From positions 15,738 through 74,431 of the forward strand of contig QKYT01000298.1 of assembly GCA_003550305.1 (NCBI GenBank): DNA of 58,694 nucleotides. Direction: 5' to 3'. The stretch is from Glomus cerebriforme (lineage: Eukaryota > Glomeromycota > Glomeromycetes > Glomerales > Glomeraceae). This document shows positions 24,031 to 35,120 of this stretch, one piece after another; positions within the stretch are counted from its first letter, which is position 1; every line of letters starts with the position of its first letter. The position numbers and the translations under genes are program-made. A model generated the notes under the pieces. It had not been told where the DNA came from. It saw only the letters and a list, made by a program, of their open reading frames with translations, and searched no databases.

Positions 24031-26261
24031 ATTTTAATTTCAATAATTTCAAATATTTATCAAAAAAAAAAAAATTCTTTCTATCTCAAATAACTTATTC
24101 AACAATAATAATAGCATATAAGCCGTATATTTATAGTATTTTGAACGTTTGTGTTATAACTAAAAAATTATGAAACGATTCAATATAGATTTCTTGCTAA
24201 CTGCCAAGGCCAAGGACGCCAAGGGCACAGAAAGTATCGTTCTTTGATAATTTCTTGATCAGTCAGGTGATATTTTCTTAATATGCAAGCTTATAAATGC
24301 AAGTTTATGCACTCGATTTATGCTTTCTTGACCAAAACTATGTTTTAGGAAAAACACTTCGCCTTTTTAGGTTAATCAAAATTGATTCTACGTAATTAGG
24401 GGAAAATAAACAGTATCAAGAAAATTCGCGCAAACTTTTCTTAAAAGTTTTTATTTTATTTTATATTACTATTAAAAAACCTTTTTTTTTTTAAAAAAAA
24501 AAAAAAAANNAATTCTAAAAAATCTATATACAAAAAAATAAAAATAATAAAGATCTATTGACCACCGAATGAATTGGAATGGCAAATCGATCCATTTGTT
24601 GGAATTTTTCCATCTTTAAAATTGGAAATACTAAAAATATTAACATTTGTCTTAGCTATTATACTGCTATTTTAACAATAATGAAAACAAAAAATGCGCG
24701 TTATATTACTTACCTATATGATGATGCTCTTTACATTTTGGATACAAGAAAGATTATCTTTTCAGTATCTTATGAAAATGCATAATTTAATATATAACAC
24801 GTTAGCTTCGCCAAGTTTTGGAGGTTTCACCAGTTTCAGAATTCGAAACTAGTTTCGCAACTTTCGCTAGAGACTTAAGCTTTTGGTGAATAATATGAGA
24901 GGTGATATTATTTAATTACAAAACATAAAGCGGGTTTTTTTTAATTACCGAATTGTGTAACAGATCGAGAGTTTGTCAAATTGTGTAACCGATTTCTGTA
25001 CTTTTCGATTGTGTTGTACTACAAGAAGCAAATATTTTTGTTCTTTGTTCTCTATCACATATTTCGAATAACAACAATATTAATGAAACTGATTATCCGT
25101 TATAGTGGAATTATAGAAATTCCAAATAGAATTGATCACTGTTAGAACGTACTTTGAGAATTTGCATTGAATTAAATACTGATTTAAAAGATTATTTCAA
25201 GTTACTGTAGAATGGAAGATTCCTTTCCAATCAATATTTTAGATTTCCTATCCGTTGTTTGAACAATTTGGATGATCATCGGATTTATAGATGAAAGACC
25301 TACAGATTCAATAAGCCAATGATCATCCACAATTATAAAGTTTTAATAATTTATTTTCGTAGATTTAAATATCCGTCGGATATCCGGATTACGAATATCC
25401 GTAGGATAATTTGTGTAGAGTAGGTTGGATTATACTTATAAATCTTATTTTTTCACAGGTGAACCAGTAAAGGGGATGGTGGTGTAAATAGAACATCTGC
25501 AATCATTGGCACGATTTCTTTATTTTATGTAATTCTGCCAAACCAAAAAACTACAAATAAATAATATTTTCTATAAACTTTTTTATATATTGTTTAAATC
25601 AATTCATTTATATATCTACAATATACATTATATTACTCCTTTGATATTATTCATTATTACTATCATTACCTACTGAAGATAAAGAATCTATTTCTCCTGT
25701 AAGCGAAGATTTTCTTGTTATAATACGTATCATATCCGCATTAAAAAATATATAGACATTTTGCTCACAATTCTGCCAAAACTTATACTAATCATTACTA
25801 TAAAAGGAAATTTATTTTACTCAAGTAACACTTGAGTTATACTATGGTCCTTTAATAGTGTTTATGTTAAAAAAAAATATGGAGTATTTTCAGAGGTTTC
25901 TAAGGCAATGAAAAATATAGTTAAAAAAAGATATGTCTAAAAGATGCATGTCATAATTAATTAATATTAATTGTGGGATTATGCTCAAATAATTTTCATC
26001 TTGTGAAACATTAACAATTAGTGATAAACGTTTCAAAAAAAAAAAAAAAGATTCGTTGAATTATATATTTTTTTTAATTTACGTAAACTTCAACTTCATT
26101 AATAAACTTATTTAGTAAACAGTAGGGAAAGAATAAGAAAAATTCGCGAAGCATTTCTTGATAATAAGTCTAGAGACCGACAAACCATTTATTTGACATA
26201 AAAACAAAAAAAAAAAGAAAAATTTCCATCTAAATTCTCCATAATATTCACGTCATATAAC
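24031..26261. other. Intergenic DNA with upstream duplicate and GATATCC-type repeat
   Basis: The first 200 bp are promoter sequence shared with the second WW gene (ATTATGAAAC and CTGCCAAGG patches). Two Ns lie in an A run near 24509. Around 25370-25420 sits an imperfect palindromic repeat built on GGATATCCG. A minus-strand frame near 25.66-25.74 kb ends in an Asp/Asn-rich tail and may be a gene fragment, but it has no recognisable exons upstream. From about 26120 the duplicated block begins. Confidence 0.5.
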
Positions 26262-26615
26262 ATGCCACCACAAAATAGTAGTAAACTTTCACGAAACAAA
26301 TTGCAAAAATATCATTTAAAACATCAACATTCCAAACCAGCTCCGTATACAAAATCAAAACCTACTTCATTAAAATCAAAAAAGTCTTCTAAGCAATTAA
26401 AATATAAAAACAAATCATTAATTGAAGAATTAGATAATTTAACGGCAGGTGATTTATTATACAACACTGCAAATAAATTCATCAACAACAGCAACAACGC
26501 AAATAACAACCACATTACAAGAGATGATGGAGAATTGCAACATAATGATGAAAAATTGTTATTGGATATTGAAAATACCCTAAAAGAATTAGAAAATTTC
26601 GCTGTAAAAGAATAA
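26262..26615 (+). CDS. Small basic protein of unknown function
   Basis: Single exon, 117 aa. I do not recognise it. The first 50 residues are strongly basic (Lys/His/Ser-rich, HLKHQHSKPAPYTKSKPTSL), suggesting a nuclear or RNA-associated protein. A segment SLIEELDNLTAGDLLYNTA follows, then an Asn-rich linker and an acidic helix LLLDIENTLKELENF. It converges on the second WW gene, with 250 bp between stops. That it is a real gene is supported by the duplicated remnant at 23164, which keeps the same start codon and flanks. Confidence 0.6.
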   Translation: MPPQNSSKLSRNKLQKYHLKHQHSKPAPYTKSKPTSLKSKKSSKQLKYKNKSLIEELDNLTAGDLLYNTANKFINNSNNANNNHITRDDGELQHNDEKLLLDIENTLKELENFAVKE

Positions 26616-26865
26616 ATTAATCTTTAATAATGTAAATTTTATATTACATAATTTGCTGGTACAGTATCTTAAAAATAGTTTTAATATTTCATTTTTTATA
26701 AAAGTATATATATTATCAAACAAATGAAAAAAAAATGTTAAACAATAATAAATTTTATAATACATAAAATCATAAATGTAATTGCAAAAGATATTTATAA
26801 GAAAATGAGAAAATGGAGACAACGAAATAAATAATAAGTAAAAATTACGAGTAACCAATAAATAT

Positions 26866-27853
26866 TTACCAACCACAATCCCCCCAACCACCACCACCAC
26901 CCCAATCATTATTACATCCCCATCCATTGTCACATCCCCATCCACCACTTTTAAATCCGCCTTTAAATAAACTATGTCCAATAAGTATACCGGCAGCCTG
27001 TGAAAAAAAAAAATTGTTATTATTTCTTTTTTTTTTTAAAAAAAAAAAAGATTAAGATCAAATATAAATTTTTGAATACTTACAGCACCACCTAATCCTA
27101 ATCCTAAACCACTTCCTAAACCAAGTCTCTTTCCATGTTTATGATGAGAGGGCCTATGATGAGATAAAGCTCCAAGAGTGGCAGCAGTTCCTAAAGCAGC
27201 AACAGGAGCAGGAGCTGGATAGTTATATTTATTAGGTTTATTAGGTTTATTAGGTTTATTACTACTACCACCTAATCCTAGTTTACCCAAAAATCCATTT
27301 TTTTTTGGTTTAGCAGCTGATGTTGAAGCAGCACCATCATATTTATTATATGGATTGTATGAATCTGGCTGAGGTTGACCAGGATAACCTCCCTGTTGAT
27401 AAGGAGAATATTCAGCAGAAACCTTTGAAACTGAAGATGGGTATGTAGAGGGTGCTGCCGATGCTGAAGAATTTTGATATGTTTCTGGTGAAGGCATTGC
27501 TATAGGCATATTATTGGCAGGTTCTTCAAATGGAGAATATGGAGGTGGTAAATCTCTTGGGTCATCCCATGTACTCACTGGAGGATTTTTTGTTGTGTCT
27601 AAAAAAAAAAGATAAAAAATTGGTTTATTTGGAAATGATAATTGAAATTATTCATTATAGTTATATTTACCAACATAAAAGTATCTTCCAGCATTTGGTT
27701 CCCACTGAAAAAAAAAAAATTTTTTTAGTAACTTTGCCTTTCTGCGGGACTAATTGTTGCGTTGTTTTCTTTTATACTATTTAAATACAATATAAATGAA
27801 ACGGTTTATTTTACCTGAGAAACCCATCCTGGAGGTAAAGGTCGTGTATCCAT
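26866..27853 (-). CDS. WW-domain protein, WWM1-like, copy 2
   Basis: Four exons (27853-27815, 27704-27671, 27598-27084, 26997-26866) sum to 720 nt, 239 aa. WW domain LPPGWVSQWEPNAGRYFYVD then PPVSTWDDP at the N-terminus, followed by LPPPYSPFEEPANN (PPPY motif). The middle has Tyr/Pro/Gln-rich sequence (YQQGGYPGQPQPDSYNPY), a KPN repeat, and a Gly/Ala/Leu segment with GLGSGLGLGLGGAAAGILIG that could insert in or lie along a membrane. The tail is Trp/Gly/Cys-rich and ends GGWGDCGW. This is the fuller version of the paralogue at 23360-24030; exon-1 and exon-2 boundaries are identical. Similarity in plan to yeast WWM1 suggests metacaspase or stress connections, as an inference. Confidence 0.87.
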
Positions 27854-28484
27854 GTTTTAAATTTCAAAAAAAAAAAAAAAAATATTTCCTTCTCAAATAA
27901 CTTTTCAAAAGTAATAACAAATTCGGTAAAAAAGAGAGAAAATGTAAACAAAAATTATATTTTAAACAAGCATGTATTTATAACGTGTGTGGTATGACAA
28001 AAAGATTATGAAACAACTTCAAACTTTTCTATTTAGAATTCCACAATTCCACGGTCGATTACTTAACAGGTAATATTACCAGCCTGCCAAGGACTGGACT
28101 CTTTCGCAGATTATTCTAGATATTATTATATCATTATAGCATCAATCAATTCATTGATAAGTGTATGAGCAAAAAAAAAAAGTCCACTTAAAAATGCTAT
28201 ATAACCTTATGCCCATTATATATATACACATACTTTTCCTTTAAAATAAAAATTACAATTCAAAAAGTTTTAAAGAATCACGTGTTATCACGTGTTTCTA
28301 GTTCTCTGATATCATGAAAAAACTTTATACTTGTATCACACTCGTTTGCGCTGCTTTTTTTTACACCTTTTTCCCCTCTCCTGTTGCAAAACATTTTACG
28401 ATACTTTTCTTGAATAAACTTTTACCTACCTGTTTCTCCTTCACATTTTATTTTCTTTATAATAAATATATTTGGTTTTATAAA

Positions 28485-29578
28485 ATGACACCAGATTTGA
28501 CAAATAATGAGGAAAATCCTAGATTAAGGAACCTTGCTCATGAACTTTGTAATCAACTTGCAAGTAACAGAGAGAAAACTAGATTATATAAAAAACAAAT
28601 CAGTGAATTAAAGGTATGTTGTAAATATTTAATGCAATTTTCAAATTGTTCATAAATAATTAATATAATGAATGTAATTTTTTTTTGGGTTTGTAGGGTA
28701 GAGCGGAGGAATTTGATGGTCATTTATATAGACCAAATTATCGAGGTATGTCCTAATTTTTTTTTCTTTTGATTATTTTGCAATTGAATCTTATTTAATT
28801 TTACTATTTAATTATTAATTAGGTCCACCATTTGATACTGGAACAGAAATTGAACGACAAAATGCTCAATTGATTTATGAAAACCAGTTATTGAATGAAG
28901 AAAATGTAGCATTAACAGCGATCGTTAAAGAATACGAACAATCATTAAAAACAATTATGATGAAATTCAGATATCAGGCTGTAAATATAATTAAATAATG
29001 AAATGTCTATTGACATTTAATATATTTATTTATATATATTTTTTTTAAAAAAAAAATATTTTTTTTCTAATTCATATTGTTTTTTAATAAAGTATGAAAT
29101 ACAACAAAGTAAACTGGAAATGCAACGAAATTACGAGATATTATTGGAAGAACAAAGGGTAACTAAAAAAGAGAAATTTAAATATTAATTTAAATTATAA
29201 AAATTAATACAATATTTATTTATTTTTTTTTTAAAGGCAACAACGGCACAAGTATTATCGGAGAATGTGTTATTACAGTCACATCTTTCAAATCTAGGAA
29301 ATTTAGTGAGAGAAGCATATGATGCACAGTCTGATTCGGAAACCGATATTTTAGTGAATAGTTTAGTAATAGAAAATCAAGGATTAAGACAAATGTTGAA
29401 AATCGCAGATGGAACCGGATCGACTTTATCATCGGGGAATAATGTAGTTCGAGAAGAGAAAATTAATGCAACTGGACAAGAGAATGATACAAAAAGCTAT
29501 ACTATAAATTCAGCAAAAATTAATAATGAATTTATTGAAGAAAAGAAAGCTGAGGAAAAAAAAAATAGATTAGCATAA
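28485..29578 (+). CDS. SIKE/SCI1-like: SIKE/FGFR1OP2-family coiled-coil protein (STRIPAK component)
   Basis: Five exons (28485-28613, 28697-28745, 28823-28980, 29093-29158, 29237-29578) give 247 aa, between animal SIKE1 and FGFR1OP2. The protein is almost entirely coiled coil. Family landmarks in order: LYRPNYRG (compare HRPRS in animals), NAQLIYENQLLNEENVALTA, EYEQSLKTIMMKFRYQ and LVIENQGLRQMLKI, the conserved C-terminal ENxGLR block. In fungi this family (Sordaria SCI1) belongs to the STRIPAK phosphatase/kinase scaffold that controls hyphal fusion and development. The frame is open upstream to an ATG at 28314, which would add 57 hydrophobic residues; the ATG at 28485 matches family N-termini better. 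Stops converge with the acyltransferase gene, 81 bp apart. Confidence 0.88.
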
Positions 29579-29659
29579 ATTATAATATTAATAGCGAAAG
29601 CAACTTTGGACTATCAATTTATTGTAATTATAAAATTATTTAATTGAAAAGGAATTCTT

Positions 29660-30901
29660 TTAAGTTTTTCTAGAGATAAAATGCATAAAAGCATTATAAT
29701 GTCCACATCTTATATAAGGTTCAATAAACCAAGGAAGAGAAAGTAAAATAAAAAAAGTCATAAATATGCTATTTTTAATTTCCTTCCATAAAGATTCCCA
29801 AATCACCATAAATATAGCATTGAATAAAAAGTAAGTCATTTGTTCTAAAGTAAAATATCTATTTGAAGAGTATAAAATATATTCATGTAATATACCGCTA
29901 ATAGCAAAAGCAGCTAATGTACCAAATAGTTTTTGTAATTTTATGGAAGCAAAAGAGAAAATATAACAAGTAGGTTTATAACCTATTTCAATAAAAAATT
30001 CATGAAATAATTGATGCCATCTAATGCTCCATAATTCTCTTGGATTTTTGGAAAGATAAGGTTGATTAAAAATTGGGTTTGTATAAAAAAGAAAAGAAAT
30101 TAACCATAATTTCAAAGAATTCAATTGATTTTTATTTAATATTGTATGTAATAAAGAATTTGGACTTGAATAAATGTAAAGTAGTAGGTGCGCAGATGAA
30201 ATGATTAATACTTCATAAATGTAATTCATTGAAAAAAATAATACACCCGCGTAAATATAACAATAAAATAAATTAAATAAAGTGGTAAAAGGAGGTCCGT
30301 CATAAAAGAAGAAATCTATTATTCTAATAGGATAAGGAGTATCTGAAATCTTGGGTGCAAATAGTACTGTGAATTGTGAACAAGAAATGTAAAATAACCA
30401 AAAACAAAAGCATCGTTTATAATGAATATTAATGAAAGATGTAAGCTGATTTCTTGGAATTCCTTGTTCTAAGAGATCTTGTTGATTTATTGTTGGAATA
30501 TCTCCTTCTTTCGGTCTCCAATGAAATAATGACCATACGAATGGTTTTGTAGAACTTGGGTCATTTAAAGAATTTTTCAGCCAAATGAACATTTTACAAC
30601 TATAAATAAATGAACATAATGCAATTGGAACATGAAAAGCGTATGCATATATATTTGAAAATATTAAAGGAAATGAAAACATCGATAACATTGATAATGT
30701 TAATATTAATTTATAAAGATTTGATTTAGGTGGTGAAAATGAAAATATAGAAAACATTGTTAAAGGAAGAATAAAACAACATAAAAAATATGTTGCCATA
30801 TCAATTGGTGGTGACGGCCCGGAAAAATATAAGGTATCTATGATACCATAATAATTTATTATTATAATTAAAAGACTATAAGATAAAATTTTTATCAACA
30901 T
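29660..30901 (-). CDS. Wax-synthase-like membrane O-acyltransferase
   Basis: Single exon, 413 aa, starting at the ATG at 30901. About eight hydrophobic helices are visible. The C-terminal part has the wax-synthase-domain signature NPRELWSIRWHQLFHEFF, then the conserved His in AISGILHEYILY, matching MBOAT-type acyltransferases that esterify an alcohol or sterol/terpenoid hydroxyl with acyl-CoA. Fungal relatives include ergot and trichothecene acyltransferases and sterol acyltransferases, so substrate cannot be assigned. The frame can be extended upstream only through non-ATG codons and an A-rich stretch, so the start chosen is the first ATG. The intronless state contrasts with its neighbours. 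Confidence 0.85.
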   Translation of the reverse strand: MLIKILSYSLLIIIINYYGIIDTLYFSGPSPPIDMATYFLCCFILPLTMFSIFSFSPPKSNLYKLILTLSMLSMFSFPLIFSNIYAYAFHVPIALCSFIYSCKMFIWLKNSLNDPSSTKPFVWSLFHWRPKEGDIPTINQQDLLEQGIPRNQLTSFINIHYKRCFCFWLFYISCSQFTVLFAPKISDTPYPIRIIDFFFYDGPPFTTLFNLFYCYIYAGVLFFSMNYIYEVLIISSAHLLLYIYSSPNSLLHTILNKNQLNSLKLWLISFLFYTNPIFNQPYLSKNPRELWSIRWHQLFHEFFIEIGYKPTCYIFSFASIKLQKLFGTLAAFAISGILHEYILYSSNRYFTLEQMTYFLFNAIFMVIWESLWKEIKNSIFMTFFILLSLPWFIEPYIRCGHYNAFMHFISRKT

Positions 30902-31398
30902 TTTTATAGTAATCAATTTTTTTTTTTTTTTTAGACGGAAAATCTCTAACAATTCATGCTATCTGCTATCAGTGCTATGTATTATTATTTAATTTAAGTT
31001 ATCTATAGCCAATTTGAGTACAATAAGTACAATATCAATTGCTTAATTAGTAGTAGGTAATTGTTTGTGTATCATGTGACATGTGGTTTCACGAATGACA
31101 AAATTTAAAATCATGAATGAACAACATTCAAAATTGAATAATTAGCCCTGTTCATTTCTAGATCGGGCCGGATTGATCGCAAAATGTGCCCTTAGATGAT
31201 TGGTTGCTGAAGCATTCAGCGGTCGGTCTATAAAAATTGGTGTTCCCCTCAGGTCGATTTGATAAATTGACGTGACAAACAAATGAACTAATTAATCGAT
31301 TCACTACTATCAATTGTAAATATTATTTGATTGGTTACTTTATTTTCCGATTCGGCGATCCGAACAATTCCGATCTATAAATGAACGGAGGTGTTGTA

Positions 31399-31561
31399 GG
31401 TGTTGTAGACCAAACTTACTTTACCATGTCCCAAATCAACCAATCGGCCTAAATCATCGGCCCATTACAATAATGCCTTAAGACAGTACCAACGATACTT
31501 TCCTAATTTAGGCCGATGGGTTGATTTGGGACATAAGTCGATTTGGGCTACAACAGGGTTA
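31399..31561. mobile_element. Foldback / MITE-like inverted repeat
   Basis: 31399-31454 and 31506-31559 are imperfect inverted copies of about 55 bp: both hold TGTTGTAG, a CCAAA patch, GTCCCAAATCAACC and ATCGGCCTAAAT in inverse orientation. The right end AACAGGGTTA (31552-31561) also mirrors TAGCCCTGTT at 31143-31152, so a 419-bp element from 31143 to 31561 flanked by TA is an alternative reading. Confidence 0.6.
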
Positions 31562-32298
31562 TTAAATAATTTATATCGAAAGTTATTATAAATATCAGTT
31601 GATTCACACGTTAAAGGATAACGTGTTTTATCTCAAAAGAAAACTGTTTATTATATCTGCTACATCTCTCCTTATAAAAATGGTTTCCTTCCTGTTAGAC
31701 TACTTGACGAGATAGTTTTGTGAAAAATACTCACCAATAATAACTCAGCCAACTTTTGATTAGTTCTCAAAAATTTCTTGGTCAAATCATCACATACAGA
31801 AATTGGGATTTTTAATTTTGGAAATAGCTTCCTTCTTATATCTTTTTTTTTGAAAGATCATATATTTTTTAATTCTAAAGACAGTCCTGAACGGATGTCA
31901 TGCTTTGCGCCTCTGGAACGTGTACTTTCGATTAGCTTTATTTCTACCTCATCTTGAAGTAAACTTCCGACAGAAAGGATGCGCTACGCCTGTGATTGAT
32001 TCAAGATTCTATCTGGACAAGGAAAGAATGCTGTGGCTGTCACCACATCAATTACATATGTATATTTTATCGTTTTTTCACTTTCAAAATAATGAAGAAT
32101 CACCAAAGAATCAGTGAAATTGGCAATAAGTAACTGGTTCTTCTATTCAAGATTTGACGTTTGCAACTTAAAAGATGAATGCTGCAGCAAATACAATGAA
32201 GTTTTAAGATTAGTGAATCATTTTATCAAAATTGAAAAATATCCGATTTATTGCATCTTCTGGACTTAGCCAATAACCGTCAACTTTTATGATCTAGA

Positions 32299-32523
32299 TA
32301 TAGATGCCGTCGGAATTAATTACGGCATATGGAGACACGATTTAGTTGAAAAAGTTTTCTATTTTATTTTGTGTAATTTTTATAATTACGGCATTACGGC
32401 ATTACGGTATAAGAATCCGTAAATCCATAATGCCGATCTTGATTTATTGATAAATATTGAAGTGTTAAAACCCATATTTTGAAATGCCGTAATTATAATT
32501 CGGCAATTCCGACGGCATCTATA
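32299..32523. mobile_element. Tc1/mariner-like MITE with perfect 19-bp inverted ends
   Basis: The left end TATAGATGCCGTCGGAATT (32299-32317) is matched exactly in reverse complement at 32505-32523. Taking the outermost TA on each side as target duplication leaves ends starting TAGATGCCG. Internal sequence repeats GCCGTAAT and GCATTACGG motifs in both orientations. There is no coding capacity. Element class is inferred from the TA flanks. Confidence 0.75.
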
Positions 32524-32840
32524 GAATCTAGACGACTATTGATTAAAACTGATATTTATGATTGAGATTACTGCTATCGTCTGATGGACAATACGATGAT
32601 TCGCTGATATCATCTTTATCATCTTTAGACGGTGCTGATTATTATTTATTATTATTTACATGTCACATCTTAATTATGCGGTAATCAGTTCATAACTTTA
32701 TGAATTTATTTGAGAGTATAACTAAATGAATACAAATTAAGAAAATAAATCCTTCAATTTTTTAATGATATATATATATATAAAGGTGGAGTTGCGATCT
32801 ACGCATCATCGAACATCTTACGAATCAATGAAAAAAAAAA

Positions 32841-33885
32841 TTATCTAATATTGTTCAATTTATTATAATGACGATTTCCACTTTTCTTCCTTAATAATAA
32901 CTTTTCACCTTTAATCGTTTTCTTATTCATATTTCCAACATTCGACGTTCTACAAACAGGAACCAAACCACCATACCACCATTCAATTTTACATTTTTGA
33001 CCATTCTCATAAAGCCAATTATATAAAATTAATACGACCAATAAATAAAAACCAATACTTGCCAATACATGCCATATAGCATGTAATTGAGGATTAAATG
33101 GAAGTATACTATGTTCTTTACCATTAACATGTTCACATAAATGTAAATCTATTAGCCAAGTAGATATAGCAGCAAGATTGATCAATAAACCCTTTTCAAA
33201 TAAATATTTAATTGAAGGATGTGAATCTTTCTTTTTAGAATAAATTTTATACATTAATATTACGCTAACGAGTTCTATACTTCCAAATGAGATATGAAAC
33301 AATGTAACTTGTAAAGCTCCTGTTGGTATCGTTATTGTTAACGTACAAAATATTGCGTGTAATATTAATAGAATTGGTAACCATGTTCCTTGTTTACCAA
33401 AAACTGATTCTATTATTGAGTGAAGAAGTGTTAATGCTGACCACACCATTGGAACCTTTTAATATTATATCGTAAAGGAAAGTTAAAAATCAGGTAGATC
33501 ATGTGATTAGTGATAAAGTATAAATATAATTACCTCATCAAGAGCTTGCATTTGACTAGTAAGAGTACCATGAAACATCAAACTACCTATACCAACGACA
33601 GATATTAAACGGAAAGCTAATCGAAATCTGAAAGAATTACATGAATTCATTCTTGCACCAGCTTCTCCAAATATTATCATTGAAATACTGGATATAGAAT
33701 TCCAGAACCTAATAAAATAAAATAAAAAGGTGAAAAACATTTAATGTATAAAGGAAAATGAAAAGCTTTGACTAAAAAAAAAAAGATTAGTTGATAACCT
33801 ACTCAGCAATGAAATATGAGTGTGTATAATTATCTTCACACCAATCGATTGAACTTGTATAGGGCCAAAACCCCTGAGCGGCCAT
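32841..33885 (-). CDS. ACER3/YPC1-like: Alkaline ceramidase
   Basis: Three exons (33885-33803, 33708-33534, 33455-32841) give 290 aa. The enzyme hydrolyses (phyto/dihydro)ceramide to sphingoid base and fatty acid in ER/Golgi membranes. The family N-terminus is clear: FWPYTSSIDWCEDNYTHSYF then IAEFWNSIS. Zinc/catalytic-site residues are visible in GSLMFHGTLTSQMQALDEVP and in the C-terminal HAIWHVLASIGFY, along with about seven hydrophobic segments. The splice junction between exons 2 and 3 falls in the conserved LDE/VPM motif and is in phase. The basic C-terminal tail (KTIKGEKLLLRKKSGNR) is longer than in yeast. No feature suggests inactivity. Confidence 0.93.
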
Positions 33886-35120
33886 AATTGGTTTTTTTTT
33901 AAAAAAAATTAAATGGGAAAGTTGAAAATGATGGGTTGATAAAAAAAAAATTTCAAAAGATAAAATTTTTTTTTTTTTTTTGGGAAAAATTAAATCAGGA
34001 TTCCGGAGGGTATTTATTACTTTTTTTTCTGAATCTAATATTATGATCAACGTATCATGTTACCAAGGTTTTCTGTAAATCCAATCATGAATAAATACAT
34101 ATAAATATATACTTAACTATAACTGTATCAATTATTTAATCCTCTTTTTTAAATTAAATTAGCAATTAATGCCCATTTATAGAAAAAATAATGAATGAGC
34201 ATATTGACCATTTCTTTTTTACTTTAAATGTTGTTGACATTCTTGATTTGATTTTTTCTTTATTCGAAACTTGCGTGTGAAAATTTTAATCTGTAAGGGA
34301 AATGCATACTTTCGGTTGAATCGGTTGAATCGGTTGGATTATTTTACCATCCGAAGAGTTGAGATTGATTTCAATATTTGTAATCGATAATTATTTTCCG
34401 TAAATAATAAATAAATATGTTGTACGACTTTTACAACCATTCAAATACTTATCCCATAATTTTTCAAATTTAATCACTACCCCAGGTTATAGTTATTACT
34501 ATTTCCTTATTTCACAAATGTCATAAGCTCACAGAGTCGCAGTCTTTTTTTTCCCATGAAATGTTCTTGCGCTAGTGAAGCTTTAGATTAATATATTTCT
34601 GATTTTGGTAAAAAGCTTTATACTATCATAATGATTTATTAGGTTAGTGTAAAAGTACGATAAATCATATACAATTTTTATTAATTTTTATTATTTATTA
34701 AAAAAGAACACGAATTTAAAAACCACGTGAAAATAAACCTCTAATATTATTTTTTTTCTTGGCAAATATTTTTTTTTTACAATGACAGTGGTAATATTTA
34801 TTCATATTTGGAAAAGGAAATCCTTTATTTGGTCAAATGTAAAATTTTAGTATGTGAACAAACCTGAATTGCTTTCAAAGAATGAAACTGAATTCGATCT
34901 TCCACTTTCGATTGACATTTCAGATATTCATCGGTCAATCCATTATCGCTTTCATAATATTCCATATGGAATATACAATAAGATCCTCTTTACCTAAATC
35001 AATTCATATTTTTTTTAGTGGACACGCGCTGTTTTAACAGAATCACATTGAATCAATGAATTGCTTGTTATGTCATACTGATTTTTATTCCAAATATCAT
35101 AAAAATAAATTTAAATAAAA
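33886..35120. other. Intergenic DNA
   Basis: No supported gene. At about 34312-34338 there is a short tandem repeat, three copies of about CGGTTGAAT. An A/T homopolymer run near 33.97 kb lies just upstream of the ceramidase start. Confidence 0.55.

Larger units (their letters stand above)
30902..32840. other. Intergenic DNA with two small inverted-repeat elements
   Basis: Apart from the foldback at 31399-31561 and the MITE at 32299-32523, listed separately, nothing coding is supported. A 70-residue open frame near 31.9-32.1 kb has no splice or domain support. Confidence 0.6.

Noticed and set aside
28314..28484. Hydrophobic leader as the certain N-terminus of the SIKE-like protein
   Set aside because: Family members start close to the coiled coil; kept only as a lower-interest observation.
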